Origin: Verrucomicrobiota bacterium
GTDB taxonomy: Bacteria > Verrucomicrobiota > Verrucomicrobiia > Opitutales > Opitutaceae
Length of the DNA stretch: 64,000 nucleotides
NCBI GenBank assembly: GCA_023428905.1
Contig: JAEYWP010000004.1
Coordinates: 124,001-188,000 of the forward strand
Reading direction: 5' to 3'
The notes beneath the pieces are model-generated. The model was not told the DNA's origin. It was given only the letters and a program-made list of their open reading frames with translations, and ran no database searches. Numbering within the stretch: the first letter of the stretch is position 1; each line of letters starts with the position of its first letter. Positions 44,119 through 52,740 of this stretch are shown one piece after another. The translations under genes were made by a program, and so were the position numbers.

Positions 44119-45450
44119 GAACGGTCACGCTGGGTGAGGGTCACGCCGGCTTCAAGCCGGGGATGGGGTCCTATACAAAACCAAGCAATTACGCCCTTCA
44201 CAGCCAGGACCAAAGATCCCAGCACCATCAAGGACCAGCCCAGCACCGCAAGCCAATAAGTCCAGATTACCGGGGGTGGGGCACGGTAGATCAGCCGTAC
44301 GACACTTTCGCCCGAGGGCACGGGCACTGCGATCAGACCGTTGTTGGGCCAGACTGCTTGTTCCGTCCGTTTGACCTCGGCAGACTACCCCGGGATATAG
44401 TGACGGAAGGTTTCGACCCAGCCATCGACGGGTGACCTCACCGAAGCTGTATAGGGAAGATAGGACTGAAGTCGAATGGGGAGGGGTCTGGATCGTGGTT
44501 TATCAGATCAAGCGATGCGAAATTCCGCAGCAATTCGGCCGGCACACTCGAATTCTTAGAAATGTAGAGGAGCCTCACTTTCAGGGTCCTCTTTTGTTGA
44601 CTCCAAAGGGGGACAAAGGGGCTGGTTTCGTCCAATGCGCCGAACGCCCCGGCTCCACCATAACGAGGCAAGACGTACTCCCGAAAGAAGCCATCATCCG
44701 TGAATTGAAGAACCCTTGTACGCATTGGCTTCTCTTTGAAGTCCATAGCCAGAACGTTGTGTTTACCGGGCTCCAGGGTCAGTTCTGGCGACGAATTGAT
44801 GAAGCTGTGATCTGCGGACTCCAGTAGCCCTCGGAAGCTCTTGTTGTTGGGTGTGATTTGCAGAAAAAGCGGAGGGCTGGACAGCGTGAGCGCCGATTGA
44901 GTCGTAGTTACCGGCAATATACGTTTTGAAGTCCGAACCAAGGATGCGTTGCTCGAGCGGGAAATGCATCAGCCCGTGCGAATAAAAGCCATTGTGCTGT
45001 GGCAGCAGGGCTAGGGGATACCGGGTGAGAACGAGGTTCTCCTGAAGAGAAAACTTATCGGATCTCTTCTTCGGAACGGTGATCCCCCGGGCCCTCTCAA
45101 GAAAGGCCGAGAGTTGGAAACCACTCCAGCCGACGCCAGCGAGCAGACAGATCAAAGCCGCGCCCCTAAAGGCCGGTTGGCGTTCACCACGTCTTGCGAG
45201 AATCCACGAGACCAATACCGCGGCGGCCATGGCAAGCGGTGGATAAGGCCGCTGTCCAGGTGCTGCATTGGTGGCATCGCGCACGGCCCCTGGAACATGG
45301 TCCACAGACCAAGAGTAAGCCCCGGAATGGGCAGCAATAATTGTCGTGCAGGCAGGGGCGGCGGGTTTTTGTGTATGTCCCTATCACGTGCTCGCCAACA
45401 GACGGTAGGTGTCCAGACTGATAGTGCTGCGTGGCCTTCGCAGGAGCGGG
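44115..45450 (-). pseudogene. YfhO-like membrane protein remnant, paralogue of the 7429-9624 gene
   Basis: The minus strand from about 45450 down reads a helix-rich part (PPLAMAAAVLVSWILARRG), then YPLALLPQHNGFYSHG. It shifts frame near 44890 into LSSPPLFLQITPNNKSF, LEPGKHNVLAMDF and YVLPRYGGAGAFG, and shifts again near 44435. It continues VETFRHYIPG followed by a stop TAG (44385-44387) where the intact paralogue has Trp (IPGW), and ends IAVPVPSGESVVRLIYR plus a last helix. The N-terminal two thirds are missing. Two shifts, one nonsense codon and the 5' loss mean it is dead. Its end is still coupled to the downstream GT2. Confidence 0.78.
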
Positions 45451-45558
45451 GAGGAACGCGCAAGCCCGCAACATCGAATGCCGCAACAGTCCCACCAGGC
45501 CGGGCGGCGGAAGTGGACAGGGGCGGGGCGAGGTGGGGCACGGTGCTAAGCGGGCGAG

Positions 45559-46536
45559 TCACTGCCCGCGCGTTAGCCGCAGGAATTCGTCGTAGTCCCG
45601 GATGTAGTCTTTGGGGTCGTACGCGTGAGAGGCGAGGACGAGGAGGACGGCGTCGGCGGAGTAGCGATACTGGACCGCCCAGGTGAGGGGAGGGAGGTGG
45701 ACGCCGAGAAGGCGGTCGGACAAGTGGTACTCCTCGCGCGCGGTGCCGTCGTCCGCCACCACCGAGCAGGAACCGTTCAGGCAGATGAGAAACTGGTGGC
45801 AGCGGCGGTGCGCATGCTGGCCGCGGACCTCCGGGCTCGGGACGTTAAAAACATAAAAATGGCGGCGGACCGTAAACGGCACGTCCTTGCCCAGCTCGAT
45901 CACCCCCAGCTCCCCGCGCATGTCGGAGTGATGAGCCATGCGGCGGAGACTGACGCCACGTACGCGGGTCGGCGTCACGCCGCCGGCCTGGTGCGTTGCG
46001 GTGATCCTGGCCACCTTTGCCTGGTCGTCCGTGCCGGCGTAACCGGTGATCCGGGCGGGGTTGCCCGCCACGATGGCAAAGGCCGGCACCGACTGGGTCA
46101 CCACCGTCCCGGCACCGATCATGGCGTGCCGTCCAATGCGTATCCCCGGCATGAGGGTGGCATTCGCGCCGATCGAACACCCGTCCTCCAACACGGTGGA
46201 CGGGTACGCCGTGGGGCGCCGTTTGCTCCGGGGATACACATCGTTGGTGAAGGTGGCATTGGGCCCGATAAAAACGCCGTTGCCGACCTGCACCCCTGAC
46301 CAGAGCTGCACGCCGCATTTGATCGTCACGTCGTCGCCCAGCGTGACGCCACCTTCGATGAAAACATGGTCGCAGATGTTGCAGTTGCGCCCAATCACCG
46401 CCCCGGCAAGGACGTGGGCAAACGCCCAGATGCGTGTCCCCGCGCCGACGGAGGTGGATTCATTCAAAGCCTGGGGATGGGTGTGGACGCGGGGGGCATG
46501 GATAAGAGCGAGGGTGATCAACGACGATGACAGCAC
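45559..46536 (-). CDS. fdtD: Bifunctional hexapeptide acetyltransferase / dTDP-sugar 3,4-ketoisomerase (FdtD/WxcM-like), copy 2
   Basis: This 325-residue protein starts at a GTG. The beta-helix acyltransferase half (about 20-165) has CNICDHVFIEGG, GVQLWSGVQVGN and GNPARITGY; the WxcM/FdtA half (about 195-320) has RGQHAHRRCHQFLICL and GSCSVVADDGTAREEYHL. Domain order and many positions match copy 1 at 33609, but codon use is much more GC-rich, so the two copies probably have different histories. Both halves keep the His-rich isomerase signature. No second aminotransferase is next to it, so it may share the FdtB at 34696 or make a related sugar. Confidence 0.85.
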   Translation of the reverse strand: MLSSSLITLALIHAPRVHTHPQALNESTSVGAGTRIWAFAHVLAGAVIGRNCNICDHVFIEGGVTLGDDVTIKCGVQLWSGVQVGNGVFIGPNATFTNDVYPRSKRRPTAYPSTVLEDGCSIGANATLMPGIRIGRHAMIGAGTVVTQSVPAFAIVAGNPARITGYAGTDDQAKVARITATHQAGGVTPTRVRGVSLRRMAHHSDMRGELGVIELGKDVPFTVRRHFYVFNVPSPEVRGQHAHRRCHQFLICLNGSCSVVADDGTAREEYHLSDRLLGVHLPPLTWAVQYRYSADAVLLVLASHAYDPKDYIRDYDEFLRLTRGQ

Positions 46537-46694
46537 CGTTTTGCAGTCTATTTGGGCGCGGCTGGCAATCAGAGCTTTGGATACTTCACGGCTTCCTCGC
46601 CGCCAGTGCCATCAAGGTCCCGTTTCCGCCGGCAGGGCGTGGGCTACCCGCTCGGTACCTCAGTCGAATAAAACTAACTGAAAACTTCGCGGCA

Positions 46695-46736
46695 CCCAGC
46701 CCGGTTTTTCCGGTCCCGGGCACCGGGAAGACTGGG
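46695..46736. repeat. Imperfect inverted repeat in the tolC leader
   Basis: CCCAG (46695-46699) pairs with CTGGG (46732-46736), and TTCCGGT (46708-46714) pairs with ACCGGGAA (46722-46729) with one bulge, around a GC-rich loop. Both strands read VFPVPGTGKTG in one frame, a sign of the dyad. It lies 73 bases before the efflux channel start, and could be an attenuator, an operator or a REP element. Confidence 0.4.
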
Positions 46737-46808
46737 ATTTCATGGTTGCAATCGCATTCGAAATATCGCCGTCTCCCGCTTTGGCCCGCACCCAGGAAGA
46801 TCATACAA

Positions 46809-48209
46809 ATGTTTCTGAAAACCTTGGCCCTTCACCGCTTCCGACTCATCAGTCCTTTCCTTGTGGCTCTCCTTTTCGGGGGCGCGCCAGTCGCGGCGCA
46901 GACGATGCCTGCGGCGATGCCTGAGGACATCATGCCGCCGCTGAAAAGCGTGTTGGAGAACGCGGTAAAGCAGTCACCCACGACGCTGGCGCGCAGCCTG
47001 TCCGTCGCACAAGCTCGTGCAGACTACATCGTGGACCGCGCTGGTATGCTCCCCACCGTCAGTGGCAATGGCTCCTATACGTTTCGCGAAACGGCAATCT
47101 CCACCAATACGGACTCAAAGAGTTCGAATGATGGTTTTTTCTACAGCTTCAGTGCGCTGCAGCCCGTCTTTTATTGGGGAGCCCTGAAGAACCAGGCTGA
47201 GATTGGGAAGCTGAACATCAAACTTGCCGAGGGGCAGTATGCGGAGGCCTATCGCATGCTCGCGCTCAACATTCGCTCCCAATACTTGGGCTTGATTGAA
47301 AAGAAAATGTTGGTGCGGAACCAGCGCTTCAGTCTCCGTGTGGCGGAGTCGAATTTGGCGCTGCAGGAGGCAAGGCTGCGCGACGGTCGCATCTCCGCGG
47401 GTGAGATCGTGGCGCCGCGCCTTTCTGTCGACGAGGCGCGTATCTACGCCGAACGCGCCGAGTCCAATTACGAGTCAGCTCGACAGGCGCTTGCAGCTGC
47501 AGCAGGCCTCTCCTCGATCTCCGACGAGGACATTCCGGATGACATCCCCCGCCCTGCCTTTGCGCGCGAAACATTGACCGCCTACTTCGAAGGGATGAAG
47601 GGGTTCGACCCGAGTCAGACGTTCCAGGGGACAAATTACAAGCTGCTCATCGAGCAAAGTCAGCGGCGCTACGATATCGCCAAAGTCCGACTTTTGCCGA
47701 AATTCTACATTTCGGGTGGTTTTAGCCAGGACAACATCACTTCGGTTATCGCCGGGGTTCCCATTCAGACTGCGGTCACAAACATCAACTACGGCCTCAC
47801 GGCAAACTGGATGCTCTTCGATGGACTTGCCACCCGTGGAGCGAAGTTGTCTGCGCTCGCCGCCAAGCGTCTCGCAGAACGCAATCTCGAAACCTACAAG
47901 GAGTCCATCGGTGAGCAGGTTCGTCTCCTGGAACGTCAGATCGGATTCTCGGGGCGTCTGATGGACCTGACGGAGACACGGAAAGAGCTCGCTCTTGCCG
48001 CAGTCAAAAAAGTGGGCGACGACGTTCGCAGCGGCGTCACGTCACAAAACATGCTAGATGCCGTCACCACCACCGCCAACAAAGCGGAATTGGAAGCGTT
48101 GACCGCCCGGGCGGAGTTCCTGTCGCGCTGGTCCGAATACGTCTCCCTCCTCGGGGTTGATCCCATCCTCGAGAACGTCTCGCCGCGCCACCTTCGCAAT
48201 GGCAAGTAA
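46809..48209 (+). CDS. TolC-family outer membrane efflux channel
   Basis: The protein has 466 residues from the ATG at 46809; the frame is open to 46527 but an ordinary signal peptide begins here. Residues 1-29 are a signal peptide ending APVAAQ. The rest is the long alpha-helical OEP pattern in two repeats, with polar/heptad stretches such as EAYRMLALNIRSQYLGLIE and NLETYKESIGEQVRLLERQ, and beta-barrel segments around PTVSGNGSYTF and KFYISGGFSQDN. It forms the outer-membrane duct of a tripartite exporter. Its stop overlaps the adaptor start by 11 bases. Its four-gene unit runs to 51304. Confidence 0.88.
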   Translation: MFLKTLALHRFRLISPFLVALLFGGAPVAAQTMPAAMPEDIMPPLKSVLENAVKQSPTTLARSLSVAQARADYIVDRAGMLPTVSGNGSYTFRETAISTNTDSKSSNDGFFYSFSALQPVFYWGALKNQAEIGKLNIKLAEGQYAEAYRMLALNIRSQYLGLIEKKMLVRNQRFSLRVAESNLALQEARLRDGRISAGEIVAPRLSVDEARIYAERAESNYESARQALAAAAGLSSISDEDIPDDIPRPAFARETLTAYFEGMKGFDPSQTFQGTNYKLLIEQSQRRYDIAKVRLLPKFYISGGFSQDNITSVIAGVPIQTAVTNINYGLTANWMLFDGLATRGAKLSALAAKRLAERNLETYKESIGEQVRLLERQIGFSGRLMDLTETRKELALAAVKKVGDDVRSGVTSQNMLDAVTTTANKAELEALTARAEFLSRWSEYVSLLGVDPILENVSPRHLRNGK

Positions 48210-49317
48210 TCGTTCCGTTCTTCTGCGCGTCGCGATCGGCGCGGTGGTGCTCCTCGTCCTCGCCTTTGTCGGGGCCTTCCTCATCCGTCCGGAAGCGGTC
48301 GTGGCCAAGGTCGCCGCCGGCAAGGCGATCGACCAGGTGCCGGGCAGCGTCACCGTGCGCGCTGAATATGCGATGCAGCTCAAAAGCGAGCACGGCGGCC
48401 GGGTGCTCGAGAGCGAACTGGACGAGGGCAAGGAGGTCCGCGAGGGCCAGATCCTGGTCCAGCTCGATCCCGCCGACGTCCAGTTGGAAATCGCCCGCAT
48501 CGAGGGCGACCTCGTGGCGGCACGCAGCCGCGCCGAGGTGGGCCCCTTGTCCGCCATCGACCTCGAGGGCGCCAAGGCGGACCTCGCCAACGCCGAACGC
48601 CAGCTGCGCCTGGGCAGCATCTCCGAAAGCGAATTCCAGCAGCAGCAGCGCGTCGTCCAGCAGCTCGAGAAGAAGGTCCAGCTCGAGGACGTGGCCAACA
48701 AACAGGCGGTCGACATCCTGGAAAACCAGCTGGAGACCAAAAAGCGCCAGCTCGAGAAGATGCGGATCTTCGCCTCCTTCGACGGCAAGATCTCCGAGGT
48801 TTTTGCCCGCAAGGGCGACTTGATCAGCGGGGGCGCCCCGATCGCAACTGTCATCTCCACCAGCCGCACGGTGGAAGCCAAGATCAGCGAGGAGAACTTT
48901 GCCGGGATCAAACTGGGGCAGCGCGCACGGGTGCGTTTCCTCGGCTACGGCAGCGAACTCTACGACGCCAAGGTCACCAAAGTGCTGCCCACCGCCGACC
49001 CGGAGACCCAGCGCTACATCGTCCACCTCGAGGTTTCGATCGACCCTTCGCTCCTTGTCCCCGGTATCACCGGCGAGGTGAACATCGTGGTGAACGAACG
49101 CGAATCGCGCACCATCATCCCGCGCCGCGCCCTCTTTCAGAACTCCGTCTTTGTGGTCAACGGCAGCGAGATCGAACAGCGCCGGGTCGACACCGGCTAC
49201 ATGGGCCTCAACCAAGTCGAGGTCCTCAAGGGCGTGAAAGAAGGCGAATTGGTCGTGGTCGAGAATCTGGATACCTTCCGCCCGGGCGACAGCGTGCGCA
49301 CCCGGCTGGTGGAATAA
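48199..49317 (+). CDS. Periplasmic adaptor (membrane fusion protein), HlyD/MacA-like
   Basis: The protein has 372 residues from the ATG at 48199, inside the end of the channel gene. One N-terminal helix (about 8-28) anchors it. The lipoyl/biotinyl half-motifs appear at VRAEYAMQLKSEHGGRVLES and FASFDGKISEVFARKGDLI, separated by a long helical hairpin (about 95-190, Leu/Gln/Glu rich). A beta-barrel with IKLGQRARVRF follows, then a membrane-proximal domain with VPGITGEVNIVV. It would bridge the permease at 49353 to the TolC-like channel. The substrate is not apparent. Confidence 0.9.
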   Translation: MASNRSVLLRVAIGAVVLLVLAFVGAFLIRPEAVVAKVAAGKAIDQVPGSVTVRAEYAMQLKSEHGGRVLESELDEGKEVREGQILVQLDPADVQLEIARIEGDLVAARSRAEVGPLSAIDLEGAKADLANAERQLRLGSISESEFQQQQRVVQQLEKKVQLEDVANKQAVDILENQLETKKRQLEKMRIFASFDGKISEVFARKGDLISGGAPIATVISTSRTVEAKISEENFAGIKLGQRARVRFLGYGSELYDAKVTKVLPTADPETQRYIVHLEVSIDPSLLVPGITGEVNIVVNERESRTIIPRRALFQNSVFVVNGSEIEQRRVDTGYMGLNQVEVLKGVKEGELVVVENLDTFRPGDSVRTRLVE

Positions 49318-49352
49318 ACGCCGCCCCGCCGCGGTTTTTTCCGGTCGTTTCC

Positions 49353-50612
49353 ATGTCGCCGACGCTCCGCATCGCCTTTCGTTTTCTGACCGCCAAAAAG
49401 CGGTCGATGATGATGAGCCTCTCCTGCATCGTGCTGGGGGTGGGCTTGTTTGTCGTCACCCAGGCGACCACCAGCGGTTTCGAGGAGTTTTTCATCAAGA
49501 CGATCCTCGGCACCAACGGAGCCATCCGCATCGAGGACAAGATCCAGAGTACGATCCGCACCATGTCCGCGGACAACAAGGACGGCGCCTCGGGTTTCCA
49601 GATCATCAATCGCGAGGGAAGCAAGTTCATCGAGGGCATCGAGGAACCCAAGCTGGTGATCAACGCCATCCGGGAGTTCGAAAACATCGCCGGTGTCTCC
49701 GAGGTGCTCCACGGGGCAGTGGTGATCCGCAGCTCCTTCAAAAACGAGACCGTGCGCGCCTACGGGATCAACCTCGAAGACCACGAGCGGGTGTCCGACA
49801 TCCGCAGCCAGATCATCCATGGTGCGATCGAGGACTTCCGCTCCACTCCTTCCGGCGCCCTCGTGGGCAAGGTGATGGCCGATCGCCTCCTCCTTTCGGT
49901 CGGCGATTCCTTCATCCTCGAATCCATCGGCGACAACCGCCAGGTGCGGCGCTACCGCGTCTCCGCCATCTACGAAACCGGCGTCAGCGAAATCGACCGC
50001 AGCCGACTTTACCTCAACATGGGCGAGTGCCGCTCGCTCCTGCGCAAGCCGACCGGCGCTTCCTTCATCCAGGTCGCGGTGCATGATCGCAATCGGGCCC
50101 CCTACGACGTCCAGCGCATCGAAGAGGTGGTCCACCACAACGCGCAGAGCTGGCAGGAACGTGAGAAAAGCTGGCTGGAGGTCTTCCGCGCCCTGCGCAT
50201 TTCCACCGGCATCACGGTCTCAGTTTTCACCCTCATCGCCGGCCTGGCGATGTTCAACACCCTGGCCATGATGGTCCTGGAGAAGACCAAGGACATCGCC
50301 ATCCTGCGCTCGATGGGCTACACCCGCCAGGACATCTCCCGCATCTTCCTCTGGCAGGCCATGATCGTCCTCGCGATCGGCACTGTCCTCGGCGCCTCGA
50401 TGGGTGCGCTCGTGACCTACGCCGTCTCGCAGGTGCGAATCAGTATCCGGGGTATTTTCGCCACCGATACCTTCATCGTGTCATGGTCCCCCTGGCACTA
50501 CATCGCGGCAATCGGGACCGCGGTGGTGATGGTGATGATCGCCAGCCTCTGGCCGGCCCGACGCGCCGCGAAACTCGAGCCCGGCGACGTCATCCGCGGA
50601 ACCGCCCAGTAA
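49353..50612 (+). CDS. ABC transporter permease, FtsX/LolE/MacB type
   Basis: This 419-residue protein begins LRIAFRFLTAKKRSMMMSL, the LolC/LolE-style cytoplasmic elbow. It has one N-terminal helix (about 22-40), a large periplasmic domain (about 45-275), and three C-terminal helices (about 285-310, 335-365, 385-405) within an FtsX domain that includes MVLEKTKDIAILRSMGYTRQDI. Four helices and no fused ATPase put it with LolE or the MacB permease half. The separate ATPase gene follows after eight bases. With the adaptor and channel it forms a mechanotransmission-type exporter, possibly for lipoprotein, peptide or glycolipid. Confidence 0.9.
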   Translation: MSPTLRIAFRFLTAKKRSMMMSLSCIVLGVGLFVVTQATTSGFEEFFIKTILGTNGAIRIEDKIQSTIRTMSADNKDGASGFQIINREGSKFIEGIEEPKLVINAIREFENIAGVSEVLHGAVVIRSSFKNETVRAYGINLEDHERVSDIRSQIIHGAIEDFRSTPSGALVGKVMADRLLLSVGDSFILESIGDNRQVRRYRVSAIYETGVSEIDRSRLYLNMGECRSLLRKPTGASFIQVAVHDRNRAPYDVQRIEEVVHHNAQSWQEREKSWLEVFRALRISTGITVSVFTLIAGLAMFNTLAMMVLEKTKDIAILRSMGYTRQDISRIFLWQAMIVLAIGTVLGASMGALVTYAVSQVRISIRGIFATDTFIVSWSPWHYIAAIGTAVVMVMIASLWPARRAAKLEPGDVIRGTAQ

Positions 50613-50620
50613 GACCCGCC

Positions 50621-51304
50621 ATGGCCACCTCCCAAATCGCACTGCGCTGTCAGGACGTCCACCGCTACCTCGGACAAGGGGAGGGCAGGGTGCATGTGCT
50701 GAAGGGCGTCTCCTTCGAAGCGCACCGCGGTGAGGTTTATGCGATTGTCGGCCCATCCGGTTGCGGCAAAAGCACGCTCCTCTACCTCCTGGGCCTGCTC
50801 GACAAGCCGGACGGCGGTGAGATCTGGATCAACGGGCAGCTGATGTCCAACACCCTGGATGAGGCCCGGACGGCCGCCCGCGGCGAACACATCGGCTTCG
50901 TCTTCCAGTTTCACTTCCTCATGCTGGAGTTCAGCGCGCTGGAAAACGTGATGATGCCGATGCGCAAGCTCGGCAAACTGAGCCTCCCGGAGATGACCGC
51001 GCGTGCCCACGACCTACTCGACTCCGTCGGACTTGGGCAAAAGACCCACCGCCTGGGCACCCAGCTTTCCGGCGGCGAGCAGCAGCGCGTGGCGATCGCC
51101 CGCGCCCTCGCCAACCAGCCCTCGATCATCCTCGCCGATGAACCGACCGGAAACCTGGACGTGAAAAACTCCGCCATGGTCTTCGACCTGATGACGCGCC
51201 TGGCGAAGGAAAACGGCCAGGCCATCATCCTCGTAACGCACAACCCGGAGATCGCCAACCGGTGCGACAGCGTCCGGCCGATGCGGGACGGCCTGTTCGT
51301 CTGA
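50621..51304 (+). CDS. ABC transporter ATPase, LolD/MacB type
   Basis: The protein has 227 residues from the ATG at 50621, eight bases after the permease stop. Walker A is GPSGCGKSTLL, the Q-loop region is FVFQFHFLMLEFSALENV, the signature is LSGGEQQRVAIARAL, and Walker B is IILADEPTGNLD. The length and the LLPEF-like Q-loop context fit LolD/FtsE/MacB-type ATPases, which pair with FtsX-fold permeases. It is the last gene of the channel-adaptor-permease-ATPase unit. No terminator with a T-tract is seen after it. Confidence 0.93.
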   Translation: MATSQIALRCQDVHRYLGQGEGRVHVLKGVSFEAHRGEVYAIVGPSGCGKSTLLYLLGLLDKPDGGEIWINGQLMSNTLDEARTAARGEHIGFVFQFHFLMLEFSALENVMMPMRKLGKLSLPEMTARAHDLLDSVGLGQKTHRLGTQLSGGEQQRVAIARALANQPSIILADEPTGNLDVKNSAMVFDLMTRLAKENGQAIILVTHNPEIANRCDSVRPMRDGLFV

Positions 51305-51867
51305 GGTGCGGCGTCGCCCGCCTCGCCGCTGCAACCCCGGAAGCGGCGATGGATCGCGGCGGCCGATCAAGCAGCCCACGGCGGCTGGCCCAGACCCAAG
51401 CAACGCCCTGCATCCAAAGCCTGGTTACGGGACCTGAACGCCGGCGTTGACGTACCGCTATCAGCGCACCCGGCCGCGAAGGATTGTTCAGCGGCCCTCG
51501 CTGCGCGGCTTTACCGCGCACAGTGGCTTTGCTGATCGTGGGGTTGGAGACCAACGGAAAACCGGCCAACTAATGACACAAGTTCAGCAGGATCTGCGCA
51601 GCCAGGGTTTGCGTGCAAAAATCGGCCGGTGGGCGGCTTACGAAAGCGCAGAAGGGTGTGAGAAGACCGCAGCAGTCCAGCTTATGGACCCGGCCGGATA
51701 AGCCTCACTTTGGGATTTTCCCAGCTTGTTGCGCAATAAGCAGAAACGCTTCGCCGCTTCCCGCCGGCGGGCCGCCGCGATTAAGGGGAAGCAATGAGAA
51801 TTTTTAGTTTACATTCAAATCGTCGCTCCCTTGCCTCCGTCCCTTTCTCGAACCCACACCACGACCT
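51305..51867. other. 563-base intergenic region before the respiratory operon
   Basis: No coding frame here has family features. A perfect 7-bp hairpin (TGCGCGG, loop CTTTA, CCGCGCA; 51503-51521) stands about 200 bases after the ATPase stop without a T-tract. The AT-rich part near 51790-51825 is the likeliest promoter zone for the operon that follows, but I cannot assign a clear sigma-70 or -24/-12 element. Confidence 0.45.
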
Positions 51868-52056
51868 GTGAGCCCTCGACAAACGCGTAAGACTTTTTTT
51901 GCCAAGTTTGCAGCCCTCGTGGCCGCGATTGGCATTGCCCCAAAACTCTTCGGTAAGACGAGCGCAGCCGCCCCTGAAGCGGCCCCGGCCGCACCGACGC
52001 GCTTTGCCATCCGCAACGACGCCCGTGCGATCGCCCGCACGAGCGAGACCCTTTAA
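51868..52056 (+). CDS. Small basic protein leading the alternative complex III operon
   Basis: This 62-residue protein starts at a GTG (51868). A basic N-terminus (SPRQTRKTFFAKF) is followed by one hydrophobic stretch (AALVAAIGIAPKLFG, about 14-28) and an Ala/Pro-rich polar tail. It could be a short single-span membrane protein or a secreted peptide. The frame ends 30 bases before ActA on the same strand, suggesting it is the first gene of the operon. No family is recognised. The codon use fits the neighbours, which argues for a real gene. Confidence 0.5.
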   Translation: MSPRQTRKTFFAKFAALVAAIGIAPKLFGKTSAAAPEAAPAAPTRFAIRNDARAIARTSETL

Positions 52057-52086
52057 CCCGGGCGTTGCCCGAGTCCTTTTTCGATC

Positions 52087-52740
52087 ATGTCGAAAATCTT
52101 CCCGAAGTCGGCAAACAAGCTGCCGCTCCAGATCATCCTCTTCCTCTTCCTCCTGGCGGGGGCGGTGACGGCGGCGACGACCTATTACGCCACGCCCAAG
52201 TATACGCGCGTTGGATACGCGCCGGTTCAGCCGGTGCCGTTCAGCCACGCGCTGCATGTCGGCCAGGTGGGGCTGGACTGCCGCTACTGCCACAGCAACG
52301 TGGAAAAGTCCGGCGTTGCCAATGTGCCGACCGCGCAGACGTGCATGAACTGCCACTCGGCGATCAAGACGGACAGCCCGCTGCTGGCGCCTGTGCGCGC
52401 GAGCTATGAATCGGGGGATCCGGTGCCGTGGAAGCGTATCCACCAGATGCCCGACTACGTGTATTTCAACCACGCCGCCCACGTGAACCGCGGCGTGTCC
52501 TGCGTCGAGTGCCACGGCAAGATCAACGAGATGGAAGTGGTTGCCCACTCCAAGCCCCTCAGCATGAGCTTCTGCCTGGATTGCCATCGCCAGCCGGAGA
52601 AGTTCGTCCGCCCCCTCGACCAGATCACCAATCTGAACTGGACCCCCGAGCAGATGACGGACCACGCCGCGTGGGCCGCCGATTTCGTGAAGTCCAACAA
52701 GATTACGCCTCCGACTAGCTGCACTGGCTGCCATCGATGA
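52087..52740 (+). CDS. actA: Alternative complex III pentaheme cytochrome c, ActA
   Basis: This 217-residue protein has an N-terminal membrane anchor/signal (about 14-35) and then five CxxCH heme sites: CRYCH, CMNCH, CVECH, CLDCH and CTGCH. Further histidines (for example FSHALHVG and FNHAAHVN) are the expected distal ligands. Five hemes and about 220 residues match ActA, the periplasmic multiheme subunit of the quinol:cytochrome c/HiPIP oxidoreductase. Its stop overlaps the ActB start (ATGA, 52737-52740). It would carry electrons out of the complex toward the oxidase encoded downstream. Confidence 0.93.
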   Translation: MSKIFPKSANKLPLQIILFLFLLAGAVTAATTYYATPKYTRVGYAPVQPVPFSHALHVGQVGLDCRYCHSNVEKSGVANVPTAQTCMNCHSAIKTDSPLLAPVRASYESGDPVPWKRIHQMPDYVYFNHAAHVNRGVSCVECHGKINEMEVVAHSKPLSMSFCLDCHRQPEKFVRPLDQITNLNWTPEQMTDHAAWAADFVKSNKITPPTSCTGCHR

